Shown: piece by piece, positions 1-12,044 of the stretch | Layout of the letters: the number at the start of each line of letters is the position of its first letter | Position numbering within the stretch: the first letter of the stretch is position 1 | Notes under the pieces: model-generated | Databases searched by the model: none | Told to the model about the DNA's origin: nothing | What the model saw: only the letters and a program-made list of their open reading frames with translations | Position numbers and translations under genes: made by a program | Assembly (NCBI RefSeq): GCF_028640845.1 | Contig: NC_080541.1 | Coordinates: forward strand, 174,191,002 to 174,255,001 | Length of the DNA: 64,000 nucleotides | Origin: Ahaetulla prasina | Taxonomy: Eukaryota; Chordata; Lepidosauria; Squamata; Colubridae | Direction: 5' to 3'

Positions 1-1423
1 ACCATTTTCTTCAGCCTGATTATCCTTGTCCCTCCTGAAGACCCCACTGCCTTCAGACATTTGAGATGGGCATGATGGTCTAACTCAACTAGAGGATGCC
101 AGTGGAGAGCACTGTAAATATGATTCCTTAATCATAATCTTCATTTACAGCGAAATTGGAATATGGAAATTTTTATGGTATTCTCATTTGAATCATTGTG
201 GAACATGAAGTAAAAGATATATAAATGCATGGTTATAAAACCTTGGCTGTTCTAAACCTCGTATCAGGGAACTATTGAACAAAAACATTATCTTCAAACA
301 TTTTAAAATGTTTATTTTGGCTTTTAAAATAGTATTTCCTTGTGGGAACACATACTGTTCTCATTAAATTGCGATAAGCTCATTTCATCCTGGGTTCAGT
401 GATAAAGTTTTCAGAAAGTCTCTCTCAGAACAGATTATAACATATACCAAAGATTTTTTATGAATTAATTGATCATGCATATCCTCTTGCACCTAAGCCT
501 AACCAAAAAGGTTACCAGATTCTTAGAGCAGAATCTGGTAACCTTTTTTCAAACAAACACACATAGACAGACCTAGAGTAACATCTAGGTGCAGTAAGTT
601 ATTAGTTTTCTTCAACACTTTTTATTATTTTCTATCTTGATTTCACACTTGTAATGATTCTTGCTATGGTGTGCATGGTAGGAAAATACAACTCTGGCAA
701 TGAGGACTATTGGTCACAAAGGAATCTCAGCTCTTGGAAAGTGTTGCTTGCAAACTTGAGTAAAATAGAGAGGTCATGCAAGATCCGTTGCCTGGACAAC
801 TTGTGAATCATCAATAGCATTGAGAATTTCTGGTCTCCAAGGTTCATGGAGAAACAAAGCTTTTTTTAAAATGCAAGCATATGTAGATATAGCCAATCAG
901 GAGGTTGATGTGTCTTTTGATTACTATGCCTTCTACACATAAATTGTATTTCCCAATACCTGATGTACTCGGTCCAACTGACTAATTTTAGTAACAGTTG
1001 ATGTATTTGCATTCACTTCCTGTTGCAAAATCAAGCTGATGTCCCAAAAGTGGCTCTCTTAATGTCCTCCAGGCTTTTATGGTCTGCCTACAGCAGGCAA
1101 GTTCTTATAATTAAGGTAATGACTTCTATTCACCATCTCATATTGGAAGATAGTCTGATCACACTGCTAGCTGGCAATGTTGTTTATCTGGAGTTCCCCC
1201 TTTAACAGGAATTCCTCTTACTGTCTTTTGTGAACTATCTGGCCTTTAGCTGGTGTTATAGGAAGATCAACAATCTGATGCATCCTGACAGGAATATATC
1301 TATTACAGTACATTGGAGTGGCCACTTTTACTTGCTAATGTCTCATCCACACAACATTCAAGCTCATTGTTTGTTTAAGCAGTTTATTGGCTGTGTTTAT
1401 GGGAACTGCTAAACCACATAGAT
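1..1423. other. Intergenic stretch, no gene seen
   Basis: I see no exon-like open frame, RNA gene or recognisable transposon here. The only structure is the perfect hairpin at 505-548, listed separately. The sequence is AT-rich like the rest of the non-repetitive background. Confidence 0.5.
505..548. repeat. Perfect 19-bp inverted repeat (hairpin)
   Basis: Positions 505-523 are the exact reverse complement of 530-548, with a 6-base loop (524-529). The stem is A-rich at its base, so a transcript from either strand would fold tightly. No transposon ends or target duplication were recognised, so its origin is unknown. Confidence 0.8.
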
Positions 1424-1835
1424 CTGTGATGGTGAACCTATATACATATCGGTGGGCACATGAGCGTTATCCTAGCTCAGCTCTAGCCCTCATGCATGTG
1501 CCGGCCAACTGATATTCAGGCCTTCCGGGCCCACCGGAAGTTGAGAAATGGGCCTTTCTGGCCTCCGGAAGGCCTCCAGAACTGTGTCAGAAAGGTTGTT
1601 TTTGCCCTCCCCGGGCTCCAAGAAAGCCTCTGGGGCCTGGGGAGGGTGGAAAATGGGCCTACCAGGCCGACCGTGCTATCACATGCGAAAAGTAGGGGGA
1701 GCACAGGGGTCACACGTGCATGCACAGGGGGGCAGGAAGCATTTAATTATGGGTGTGGGCATGTGCGTGCATGACACCCCCCCTGCATTCCCCCCCACTT
1801 TTGGCACGCGACAACAAAAAAGTTAGCCATCACTG
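1424..1835. mobile_element. hAT-type MITE (GTGATGG...CCATCACTG ends)
   Basis: The ends are inverted (left CTGTGATGGTGAACC, right TTAGCCATCACTG), and 8-bp flanks match at 7 of 8 bases (acatagat at 1416-1423, acctagat at 1836-1843), as expected for hAT insertions. The interior is GC-rich with no transposase. Element 47960-48235 has the same ends. The open frames across it are incidental. Confidence 0.75.
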
Positions 1836-3295
1836 ACCTAGATTATATTGTAGTTTAGTGCAATGTGTGAATTGATATAATAAGTTGTGTGGGGTGAATA
1901 AAACTGTGTTACAGTTGAACTCAACCTCATGTCTGTGGTAATGTGCTTTCTTCCTGTTCCTGGGATGGGAAGAAAGCATGTTGAAAGTGATACCAAGAGC
2001 AGTAGTTAAGGTTATTTTCAGGCAGCAACTAGTTCTCCAAAAAGCATTCCTCAAGGGGAAAATGATCTCCATACTAGCCAACTCTGCTACCTGATTTTTT
2101 TTTAAAAAAATACAAAAAAAAATACAAAAAAAATACATTACTATCCAGTAAGGAAAATTTCTTTTCTGGGAATCAAAAGGTCAAGCAAAGAGCTGGAATT
2201 TCACTGAAAAAAATGACCTCTAGCTACACCTCCCAAAATTCTAAACAAGTGAGAAGCCTCCAGAGAATATTATTTGCAAATTCAGGCGAGTCCTAGGGGA
2301 TAAAAATGATTTCAATATTGATGGAAACATCAACTTCCTGATAGACCAGTGGCTGGTCTTCCATCAGTCAACATTCCCCTACCAAACTACCACAAAGGGA
2401 AAAAAAAAGAGGTTACACTTAGCCATAGCAAGACCAGCCATGGACAGGCAGTACCGGAGATGCAGGGACAATGGGAGGAGCAATCCTAAAGCAGGCCAAT
2501 TGACGCCCAGCAGAACTGCCATCTTCTGAAGATTCTTCCTCCCTACGATCTAGAATATCCTTTTGGGATGACTTGTACTGTGATAAGTAAGGAACTCGAT
2601 TTTCATGCTAGAGCATTTTATACTGGCTTTGATCAGCCTCAGTAGTTGATCCATTATGGGGACTATGTGCTTGGCAAAAGCTAAATGGGTCAACTTTACG
2701 TTTCAATAATGCTACTGAGCCCAATGATAGTCGCAAAAATTTCCTACAGTTAATATGAAGATTCCATGGTGATCAGAATGAACATCTGAAGTGCTGCTCT
2801 GAAGTTTGTGAAAGTAGAAGGTTTGCTGGGAAAAATAAAACTGGCAGTTATATATTCCTTTTTATAAGCTGTCCCTGGCTGTCCCTTTCCCCATCAGCAT
2901 TCAAGATACTCGGAGTATTTGCTCACAAAACTAAACATGAATGCTTGCTCAGGGGCAGATTTGATGAACCACTAGGTCTTTTACTGCTGTCAGTTTTCTG
3001 TGTTTTTATGTTTCTATGATAAGGGGATTTCTATGCTCCACTGACTTTTAGAAATTCCAGCAAAGGACCTGCAGAAATTTTATAGTACTTCCATGTGCTT
3101 CTTTTTTAATAATTACACAGTAGTTGCGGATGTGGTAGAAATAATACTTGTGAAGCTTGACTGGAGAAGGATCGTATCTAAGGAATTAGAGCCTGACAAT
3201 ATGAAGATTTACCGTACAGTATTTTCAAATGTTAGGCAATTCATTTTACTTTTAAAAGCTGAACCACACACTCTATAGATATTAGAATTCTGATT
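1836..3295. other. Intergenic stretch, no gene seen
   Basis: A run of A/T homopolymers lies near 2094-2140. Otherwise I see no exon, RNA gene or identifiable repeat. Confidence 0.4.
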
Positions 3296-3460
3296 CAGGG
3301 GTGGGTTTCAAAACCCATTGCTACTGGTTCGCTCGTGGGTGCTCACACACTCGCACTCGCAATGCTTCTGCACATGTGAGTGAGCAGAGCCTCCCGCCGC
3401 CGCCGCTACTAGTTCGCCCAATCTGGGGCAAACCAGTAGCAACCCAAATAATTTTAGGCA
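3296..3460. mobile_element. Partial hAT-like MITE
   Basis: It starts CAGGGGTGGGTTTCAAAACC, like the CAGTGGTGGGTTTC end at 32841. Inside it, CTACTGGTTCGC near 3330 and its approximate complement near 3410-3440 form an imperfect fold-back. No matching right end or target duplication was found, so the right limit is approximate. Confidence 0.35.
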
Positions 3461-3529
3461 GAATTTCCTTATTTCACTGTTAATTGCTGTATTCAGCTTA
3501 GAGACACCTCATTGGTTAGATGTTTGGAT

Positions 3530-3937
3530 CAGTGGTGAAATCTGAACCGGTTTACTACCAGTTCGCTGCTACTGTCAGAGCCTTTATTTTTAACCTTTTA
3601 AAAGGTAAAAAGTTCAGCTGGGATCGTCAGAGCCTTTTTTTTACCTTTTAAAAGCATTCTTTTTACAACCTATTTTGCCAAATAGGTTGTAAAAATGCTT
3701 TTAAAAGGTAAAAAAAAGACTCTGACAATCAGGCAGCTCAGCTGTGATCCTCAGAGCCTCTTTTTTTACTTTTTAAAAGCATTTTTTAAAAGCAGCAGCA
3801 AGCGGGGAAGTGGGCAACCAGGCATTGGGTAGGCATGGGGCGGGGGCAGGGATTTTTGCTACCAGTTCCCCAAACCATCAGCCTTCATCGCTACCAGATC
3901 GGCTGATCCGGTCTGAACCAGGAGCATTTCACCCCTG
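3530..3937. mobile_element. hAT-type MITE with perfect 8-bp TSD
   Basis: The ends are CAGTGGTGAAATC and CATTTCACCCCTG, flanked by identical 8-mers gtttggat (3522-3529 and 3938-3945). The interior holds a long palindrome around 3633-3717 built from ACCTTTTAAAAG-type sequence. There is no transposase. The termini resemble those of the 36121 and 55611 elements but the interior differs, so it is a related family. Confidence 0.85.
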
Positions 3938-3945
3938 GTTTGGAT

Positions 3946-4660
3946 GTATTTTTTATAAGAAACATATTAAAAAGCTTACCAAGCAGGATTTTCAGGATGA
4001 CATGACTTAAATAAGCCTGTATTTGTTCACCTATAATGCCAATCTCAATTCATATTTGTCTAGAAAACACTCTGTCTTTGTATTCTAACTGAAACTGAAT
4101 TTATTATTTAAACAATTTATATAACAGCCCAAGTCATGAAGATGACACTAAGCATTGTACCCTTACCCTTATATGGCAAAATACGGCACGTGTTCTGTTC
4201 TTAACAGTATAAAACCCTTGCTATCACAAAGAAAGACAGGCACACTTCTAAGAGAAGGCAGTTATCACATCTGTTCAGTTTAGCTTTTCTAGGATTTGGC
4301 TGAAACATGCAATAGTATTGGATGTGGCTTGTCACAATCATGAAACTCATTGCAAAACCTTGGGACATATACCATAGTTAAAGATGGTCTTCATTAACTG
4401 GATGCCTTCAGGAAGGCCTGCTGGATTTTCTGGGAATTGTAATTCCAACACATTTGGAAAGCATCAGATTAGGAATATTACTACTAGCTGCATATATACC
4501 CCATGCATTCTGAATTGCGGAAGGCTGGAAAAAGAAAAGAACTACCTCTACCACTTATCATATCTAGCTACCTTACAGTCCAAGTTCTTCCAAAACCTTT
4601 TTCACTCTGGGAAAACATTTTTCCTCCTCCCTTTATTTTTTATTTAGAACACAGAATAAT
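3946..4660. other. Intergenic stretch, no gene seen
   Basis: Nothing recognisable was found on either strand. The short open frames here lack splice context or codon coherence. Confidence 0.4.
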
Positions 4661-4662
4661 TA

Positions 4663-5065
4663 CCGTATTTTTAGACGCACCTAGATTTACAGGAGAAAAA
4701 CAAAAAAAATAGTTTTTGCCCTCGGTGTGTGTCCTTTTCACCCTTCCTGGCCCCCAGAAGCACTCTGCAGTGCTCCGCACATCCCATTTTTGCCAAAAAT
4801 GAGCCCGTTTTTGGCCTGTAGAGTGCTTCTGGGGGCTGGGGAGAGCAAAAATGCGATGTTTGGGAACCCAACAATGGGCCTGTTTTTGGTGAAAACGGGA
4901 CATGCAGAGCACTGTAAAGTGCTTCTGGGGGCTGGAGAGGGCAAAAACATGACACACGGTGGGTTCAGGGGGCCAAAACAGGCCTGTATTCTATAAGATG
5001 CTCTGAAATTTTCACCCACTTTGGGGGTGGGGGGAGGGAATTGTCTTACACTCTGAAAAATATAG
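4663..5065. mobile_element. TA-flanked MITE (CCGTATTTTT family)
   Basis: The left end CCGTATTTTTAGACGCACC follows TA (4661-4662). The right end CTCTGAAAAATATAG is followed by TA (5066-5067). The same family occurs at 31120-31610 and 62310-62739. TA flanks and inverted ends fit a non-autonomous Tc1/mariner-type element. The interior carries imperfect repeats of CACTCTGCAGTGCT-like sequence and no transposase. The overlapping frames on both strands are chance. Confidence 0.7.
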
Positions 5066-5399
5066 TAAACATTTTATTCCTTTCTTTTCTTTTGTAATGC
5101 AGTGAATGTAGTGCTTCCTGTAACTGATGAAACAAAGACTTGATTTAAATGTGTAAGAAAGTGTTATAAACAGAGAGTGTTATAAATTGTTATAGAAATG
5201 GCTATACTTTATGAAAAAGTATAAAGTTGAGGGTAGATGTTAATGCCTTATTTTACTGTACCAAAGGAGTTGGAAGTCAATGCCTTCTCCCCCGCTACTT
5301 TCCCTCACTATCCACTTCCCTTTTTCCTTCCTTAATTTCCCTAATATTTACTTTTGTATCCTCTTTGTATGTCATATTATAAATTAATAAAAACTATAT

Positions 5400-5535
5400 T
5401 ATATGAAAGTTGACACCAGTCGGAGCATAGAAAAATTCAAAGAAGTAATGCAAGATCGGAAGATGTGGAGAGACCTGGGCCCATAAAATCGCCAAGAGTC
5501 AGAACCAATTGAATGGATAACATCATCATCATCCT
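5400..5535 (+). mobile_element. LINE 3' end with (ATC)n tail, RTE/Bov-B-like
   Basis: The plus strand reads VDTSRSIEKFKEVMQDRKMW followed by a degenerate WRDLGP and a short ATC-repeat tail near 5519-5533. This resembles the C-terminus and 3' tail of RTE/Bov-B-type LINEs. It is truncated and non-functional, and the clade assignment is tentative. Confidence 0.4.
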
Positions 5536-6412
5536 CTCTTTGTAAAAGAGGCTGCTCTCTCCTCAGTATTCATATTAAATCAATAGACTGAAACAGTAAC
5601 AAACTATCTTAATAAATGAATACTTTTAAAAAACCACAACCAAATGTCAATCTAACTTAAAGTATTAAATCTTCAACAGATGGTAGATGCTAACTGACTC
5701 TGAAAGTTAATTAGTATCAGGCCTGCTTACTACTTGGATGGGGAAAACTTTAGAGAATACCCGAGTGGTAGACAAGACTGGGAAATTAGAAAACAATCTT
5801 GGAGGAAGACAATGATAAACATATTGTTCCCAAGCAAGCTACAGAATGTGGATGTATCTATGGCAATGTTTTTCAGCCTTGGAAGCTTGAAGATGTATGG
5901 TCTTCAATTTTCAGAATTTTGGGTTAATGGAATTGGCAGGAAATGAGCTTCACGGCAAGGAAACTTTTGCCATCTTTCTTTTAAACTGCAACATCCTGTA
6001 AGGAAGTATGTTATATATTCAACTATTGAATGTATTTTTTTTAAAAAAAATTACATCCTCTAGGTCAGCTGATAGAAGGCAGCCAACTGCCCATTCTTAT
6101 CTAGTTGCTACTCTCCTGTATCGTATTACATTACGGGAACAGTTTTGTCTTCCTCATAGAAGTATGATACTGCCTTATTGACATTTACCTCTTGCACAAG
6201 CTTTAAGTACAATATTAAATGCTAGGGACAACAGTTATAATTACCTTTGCTTAGTTTTGTAAACACCACCATTTCTAGGGGGGGATGGAATTTCTTGCCA
6301 TGGAAATTCTGTTAATATATATAACATTATTACTTTCACTGCCAATCAATGCTTCTCAAGGGCTTAGTCATGGCAAATGAAAGCAATGATTGCTTCCCCC
6401 TCCCTTTTCCTT
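5536..6412. other. Intergenic stretch, no gene seen
   Basis: No exon or repeat family was recognised. The frame at 5734-5946 has no supporting splice sites or family resemblance. Confidence 0.4.
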
Positions 6413-6434
6413 TCCCTCTCCCTCCCTCCCTCCC

Positions 6435-6480
<46 letters not shown>

Positions 6481-6541
6481 TTCCTTCCTTCCTTCCTTCC
6501 TTCCTTCCTTCCTTCCTTCCTTCCTTCCTTCCTTCCTTCCT

Positions 6542-6601
<60 letters not shown>
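6413..6601. repeat. Tetranucleotide microsatellite (CTTT/CTTC)n
   Basis: An almost pure pyrimidine tract of TTTC then TTCC then TTTC blocks, about 190 bp. The phase-shifted long open frames across it are low-complexity artefacts. The block structure suggests replication slippage with internal point changes that later spread. Confidence 0.95.
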
Positions 6602-7249
6602 AGTAAATCATTGGATTAATCCTAAGCCACATTGGCAGATTATTTCAAAGCATTATCTCAAATGGTAGCCTGGTGCAGATTCATTTTCCCCCCCACTTCC
6701 TACTCCAGGCCACTTTTTAATGGATTTCTACATGTTTGATTAGAGGTGTTTTGAATCAGGGTGTTGTCTCAGTCTTTAGATGGCCTGAACCCATCATGTG
6801 TCATCACTCAGGATCCATGTTTCAGGGTTTTCTTTTATCCTTGAGCAAGGAAGTATATTTTCTTCTTGTAAATGCTGTTTAAGAAACAACAGCATTGGCC
6901 CAGGTAGGAGAAGAAGATGCCCTAATGTAGAACTGCAGATCTACTATCACTAAAGGAACCTTGCCACTGTGGTAAATGGAAGCCTCATGAGAATTTCTTG
7001 AAAGTATTAGATTATAACTTTTAACAATTGGCTATATTGTTTTAACAATCAGTTTATATGGTGTCCCTGGGGCATTTTAACTATAAAAAACAGACATGCG
7101 TACATAAATACACCTAGAAAAACATGGAAAACAGGAGAAAGGAAATGCTAGCTTTTTAATAGATTTTATTTTATGGAGAAATATTTTTTAAAACATAGAT
7201 TTAGACATCCTTGGGTTGCAGGACAAGGTAACTCAATTGAATTGAACTA
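6602..7249. other. Intergenic stretch, no gene seen
   Basis: Nothing recognisable up to the TA-flanked MITE at 7250. Confidence 0.4.
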
Positions 7250-7623
7250 CCGTATATACTCGAGTATAAGCCGAGTTTTTCAGCATGTTTTTTGTGCTGA
7301 AAAACGTCCCCTCGGCTTATACTCGAGTATATACGGCTTATACTCGAGGTTTTTTTTTTCCTTCTTTTTTTCACATTATACCGGATGGTGCAAACTTGGC
7401 GGGCTTTTGCATTAGCGCGGGGAAGCCCTGCCGGTGCAGTGAGAGGGCGGGGCGGGGGAGCCGCCAGCCTTCTCGGCTGAGGGAGGGAGGCTTTCCCTGA
7501 CCGGTAGCTGCCTCATTTCCCTCCCTCGGCTTATACTCGAGTCCCCAGTTTACCCCAGTTTTTTGGGGTAAAATTGGGGACCTCGGCTTATACTCGGATC
7601 GGCTTATATTCGAATATATACGG
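7250..7623 (+). mobile_element. 374-bp MITE of the CCGTATATACTCGAG family
   Basis: The terminal inverted repeats are CCGTATATACTCGAGTATAA and its complement ending TATATACGG, flanked by TA (7248-7249, 7624-7625). The core motif CTCGAGTATAAGCCGAG or its complement recurs several times. The left ~80 bp and right ~115 bp match the two ends of the 17906-21477 element in inverse orientation, so this looks like an internal-deletion derivative of that element. The middle is GC-rich without a transposase. Confidence 0.85.
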
Positions 7624-7625
7624 TA

Positions 7626-8449
7626 ATTTGATTATTAGTTCAACTCAATTCAACTAATTCATTTTTTTTTTAGCCAGCTTAGAAAATTAGCCAGCTGGAA
7701 ATGATTAACTAAAATTTCTTAGTGTTTTGCTATTTATTGAAGAAGATACCACCACGTGGCTGATGATGATTTTTTAGAAGTTCTAGCCTTGCAAACATAT
7801 GCATGTTAACAGGCTCCTAATATCCAAATAGATCTGCAATTAATAACAATTACTCAGATCAATCTTTTCTATGCTTTGAATTGGATTGAGAAGAGTTGGG
7901 ATCATTGACTGGAAGAACATGCTAAGCAGAAGCTTCTCAAAGTAATAAGAAAGATTCTTCAATATACCAGTTGAAGTCACCTATTCACTGAGGCAATAAT
8001 GCATAATTGCGGTTTAGCGAGTTGCCTAAATTCAATTATTGTGAAGTAATAATTATCTAACTTTAACATAGAATTAGAATATTTGTGGACATTTTATAGC
8101 CAACCGGCTAATTATTATTTTTTATTCATTCAGAACTTTTACTCTAAATCTCTTCAACTTTGATATTCTACTTAAAAAAAGTAGGCATGAGAGAATGATC
8201 TGTCAAAAGCAGAAATATTTAGAGAATCTTATTCAGCTGATGTCAGGTCAGAAATAATTGCATTTGACATTTTAATGAGAGAATTAACACATCTTTTGCT
8301 GAGTCTGGCAGAGTATCTGGGGAGAATATTCATATCATGGTATCTAAGAATGCCACTGTGCTGTACTTAAGTCCTGATGACTATACAGACATAATTATTT
8401 GGTTTCCTTGGGAACAGCATTACTGGGTTTTCTTGTCTTGATAGGAAAA
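7626..8449. other. Intergenic stretch, no gene seen
   Basis: AT-rich sequence with no coherent frame or repeat that I recognise. Confidence 0.4.
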
Positions 8450-8483
8450 ATTATTATCTGTCTATCATCTATCTATCTATCTA

Positions 8484-8557
<74 letters not shown>

Positions 8558-8605
8558 CAGCTATCCATCCATTCAGCTATCCATCCATTCAGCTATCTAT
8601 CCAGC
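8450..8605. repeat. Tetranucleotide microsatellite (ATCT)n/(GTCT)n
   Basis: Blocks of TATC, then about twenty TGTC units, then degenerate TATCCA and TTCAGC units. The open frame across it is low complexity. Confidence 0.95.
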
Positions 8606-8852
8606 TATCTAGCTGTTTAGATTAACTAGCCATCATCTAGCTAGCTATCATATGTATATAGCTGCCCATCTTGCCAAATATGTCTCTCAGTAGCATAAAG
8701 TAAAAACCCCTATAAAACAGCAATATAAAAATCAATCAACAATTAAATACTTGGTTAAAAAATACTTGGTTAAAAAGGCAAGGTGAGAGCATCAGATCTT
8801 ACAGACAATGGAGCCATCTCATTATCTCACTATTTCCTTGAGATCCCCCTAT

Positions 8853-9176
8853 AGTGACCAGACGTCCCACTTTTGGCGGGACAGTCCCGTTTTTTAATAA
8901 TTTGTCCCGCATCCCGCGGCATTTCAAAAAAGTCCCGATTTCATTCACCGAGACTCCATTCACTTTGAGAGAAGGGGGCGGAGGAGAGACGCTGCTTGAC
9001 TTCGCCCGCTGGAGGCTGCCTGGAAGAGCAGAGAGGAGAGCCAAGGAGAGCCGAGCCTGCCTGGAAGAGCCGAGAAGCAGCAGCCGCTCCTCCTCCTTCA
9101 GCCAGGTGGCGAGACTCAGCGTGCATGCACAGCCTTCCCCCCCATCCCGCTTTGCCATCACTGAAATCTGGTCACT
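8853..9176. mobile_element. Inverted-repeat element (AGTGACCAGA ends)
   Basis: The ends are inverted: AGTGACCAGACGTCCC at the left, and a right end reading TCTGGTCACT. The left part repeats CCCGT/TCCCGC motifs and the interior is GC-rich with GAGAGCC-type repeats. I could not define a clear target duplication, so the superfamily is open. The frames at 8799-9376 are incidental. Confidence 0.6.
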
Positions 9177-9229
9177 TTACAAGTCTGATAACACAACCAC
9201 ATTTTGAGGGGGAGTTAAGGAAAGTTAGC

Positions 9230-9660
9230 ATTCAACTAAGGATAAAGTTCCAAAGGATAGATGTCATAATAGAAATGGCCTGTCTCCTGGGTCCCACCAG
9301 ATGTAACTCCTTAGCAAATGAAATTTGTAACATATCACTTTGGCCCAGACCTGATGGGATGTGCAGATGTAATTAGGAAGAAATATAACACTGTCCTTGC
9401 CATGATGAGTTTTAAAGGTCAAAAGCAGCACCTTGAATTGCATCCAGAAGCAAACTGGCAACCAATATAGTTCATGGGGCAGAGATGTAATATGTACTGT
9501 TCCAAGGGCATACAATAACTGCCTGTGCCACTGAATTCTGTACCAGCTGCAGCTTCCATATATTCTTCAGAGTCAGCCCCATTCGAACAGTATATAGTAG
9601 TATATTTTATAGTAGTCCATGCAGCAGATTACAGTAGTCCAGTACAATCAAGCTTGACAA
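9230..9660 (-). mobile_element. Old L2-like LINE remnant
   Basis: The top strand runs parallel to the coding-strand complement of the L2-like element at 45720-45930 (shared landmarks: CTTGAATTGCATCCAGAAG, GGGGCAGAGATGTAA, a near-match to CAGCTGCAGCTTCC). It is heavily diverged and no frame survives. Limits are approximate. Confidence 0.45.
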
Positions 9661-10149
9661 TTATTTTATAAATACCATCTATATACACAATACTTTGCAA
9701 AGGGGAGGCACCTACCCTCCCCTACCCCCCAGCCTTTCAAGAGCTTAAAATTAATATAAAAGAAGATCAAGTCAAGGAATCCTCTGGGTAGCTAGAGGGA
9801 AAAAAACAAGTGGTGGAAATTGAGTGTGCAAAAATATATATCAGTTTGATACAGGAGATGAGGCTATATCGTTTAAAAAGCACTTTTAAAAAAAATGTTT
9901 TCTTTTCTCCAAGAAATGAGAAGAGAGTGGGGAAGAAAAGATATAGAGTTGTTGAAGGTTGGAGATCCAGGAAAGTTGACAATCCTGTGCAGAACAGTAG
10001 CAGATAAAATGCGGCAGCCTCTTAACATTTGCACTTGATGGTCTTGGTATGTTTGTCAGTATAAAAGATAACCAGACTTTGTGAGATTGTTGGAGCAAAC
10101 CCAATTCACCCTTAGAAGATGAAAAACAACATTCTGATCAGTGCTCCAG

Positions 10150-10395
10150 GCTTTCTTTGGAATATTCATGGAATTCATGGAAACTGAACAAGGATTCAAC
10201 CTGGAAATAAGGAGAGATTTTCTGACAATGAGAGCAATCAACCAATGGAATAACTTACCTTCAGAAGTTGTGGGAGCTTGAAGCTTTCAAGAAGAAATTG
10301 GACTGCCATCTGTCAGAAATGATGTAGGGTCTCCTGCTTGGGTGGGGGTGGGGTTGAACTAGATGACCTACAAGATCTCTTCCAAGGAATATAGA
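10150..10395 (+). mobile_element. CR1 LINE 3'-end fragment
   Basis: Typical CR1 terminal sequence: AGATTTTCTGACAATGAGAG, AATGGAATAACTTACCTTC, then GGTTGAACTAGATGACCTAC. It is the same family as 13360-13560, 25079-25465 and 63490-63800. It has lost the terminal microsatellite and is diverged. Confidence 0.65.
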
Positions 10396-10514
10396 AGGAA
10401 TTACACGTAGAGGCCTGGCAGAGAGTTATGTTAAGAAACACAAAGGAAGATAAAACTTTGGAAGCTTGCACTACCTAGCCTGTCATATCATGTAGTCAAT
10501 CAGTCTCTCTATAT

Positions 10515-10648
10515 TGGGGGTGTCAAACTCACGGCTCATGGATGGGATGCGTCATGTGTTGGCTATTCCCACCCTCAGTTTAGCGAAGGGGGAAATGTTG
10601 TGATACGTCACATGACAACAACATGATGCTGCAAGTTTGACACCCCTG
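10515..10648. mobile_element. hAT-type MITE (GGTGTCAAACTC ends)
   Basis: A short element with ends GGGGGTGTCAAACTC and AGTTTGACACCCCTG, flanked by 8-mers matching 7 of 8 (ctctatat 10507-10514, ctctattt 10649-10656). A second diverged copy lies at 51186-51316. Confidence 0.8.
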
Positions 10649-10654
10649 CTCTAT

Positions 10655-10830
10655 TTGCTTTACAATGAACATGACCCATCCAGTGCATTTATCGGTGCAT
10701 TTCCTAAAATGTGGTACCCAGTTGTGGCTACTATATTCTAGGTAATGTCTGACCAATGCAGAACAGACACACACAATTGCTTTCCTTGATCATGTCCCTA
10801 TATATTTGTGAATGCAATTTGCTTTTTTTT
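10655..10830 (-). mobile_element. Old CR1 LINE fragment
   Basis: AATGTGGTACCCAGTTGTGG and GTCTGACCAATGCAGAACAG match the antisense of the CR1 C-terminal/3' region as known from bird and reptile CR1s. It is diverged and followed by a T-run. Confidence 0.4.
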
Positions 10831-10904
10831 TTTTTTTGCAGCTGTATTATAATTGTTTGAGTTCTGTTTATATTCCATCAATCCACCTAGATCCTAAATA
10901 TAGA

Positions 10905-12044
10905 ATTTTCATTTTGTTCATGGCTAAATCCATCACCTGCAAAATAATGGAATCTATCATCAACCAATCCATTACCCTCCACCTTGAAACAAACAACCTA
11001 CTCTCTAATAAACAATTTGGTTTCAGGAAAAAATTATCATGTAACTTACAACTTCTCCACTGTAAAAACATATGGACTACACATCTTGATCAAGGCAAAA
11101 CAATAGATGCAATCTACATAGACTTCTGCAAAGCTTTTGACTCAGTAGTACACGATAAACTTCTCCTAAAACTAAAATCCTACGGCATTTCAGGACCTCT
11201 TCACAATTGGATAACTGCTTTCCTATCAAACAGACAACAAGTGGTCAAAATTGGCAATGCTCTATCAAATCCTTTTCCTGTCAAAAGTGGCATTCCTCAA
11301 GGCAGCGTTCTTGGACCAACACTCTTCATACTATACATAAATGATCTCTGTGACCATATCTCAAGTTATTGTGTTCTCTTTGCTGACGATGTTAAACTAT
11401 TTAACACCACCAATAATACTACTACCCTTCAAAAAGACCTTGACTTTGTATCCAATTGTTCTAAAACTTGGCAACTCCAAATCTCAACTAGCAAATGCTC
11501 AGTCTTATATATTGGAAAAAAGAACCCAAAGTACAAGGTTGATGGACATTACCTTACTGATGACCCCCACCCTGTAAAAGACCTTGGAGTTTCCATATCA
11601 AATGATCTAAGTGCCAAAGCCCATTGCAACTACATAGCAAAAAAAGCTCTAAGAGTTGTAAACCTAATTTTGCGTAGCTTCTTTTCCAAAAACACTACAC
11701 TACTAACCAGAGCATACAAAACATTTGCAAGACCCATTCTTGAATACAGCTCACCTGTCTGGAACTCATACCACATCTCTGACATTAATACAATTGAACG
11801 AGTCCAGAAATATTTTACAAGAAGAGTCCTCCACTCCTCTGTAAACAACAAAATACCTTATACCTCCAGACTTGAAATCCCGGGATTAGAAAACTTAGAA
11901 CTCCGCCGACTCAGACATGACCTGTGTTTAACACACAGAATCATCTATTGCAATGTCGTTCCTGTTAAAGACTACTTCAGCTTCAATCGCAATAATACAA
12001 GAGCAAACAATAGATTCAAACTTAATGTTAACCGCTTCAATCTT
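10905..12044 (+). pseudogene. CR1 LINE reverse transcriptase (interrupted)
   Basis: An open frame of about 380 codons encodes the reverse transcriptase of a CR1/jockey-group LINE, which copies the element's RNA at a nicked target. Visible motifs are DAIYIDFCKAFDSVVHDKLL (palm, first catalytic Asp), GIPQGSVLGPTLFILYIND and the catalytic FADDVKLF. The C-terminal CR1 domain follows (LGVSISNDLSAKAHCNYIAK and LRSFFSKNTTLLTRAYKTF). It lacks the N-terminal endonuclease because of 5' truncation, and its C-terminus is cut by the L1 at 12045. The missing end is still readable at 12766-12909 (DCRKYDF...FLRGL, stop). The apparent frame from 10812 includes unrelated upstream sequence. Confidence 0.85.

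Noticed and set aside
4640..5019. Frames of 87-105 codons on both strands
   Set aside because: They lie within a TA-flanked MITE with internal repeats.
6349..6668. Three overlapping open frames rich in Phe/Leu/Ser/Pro
   Set aside because: They read through a pure TTTC/TTCC microsatellite in all phases; low complexity, not proteins.
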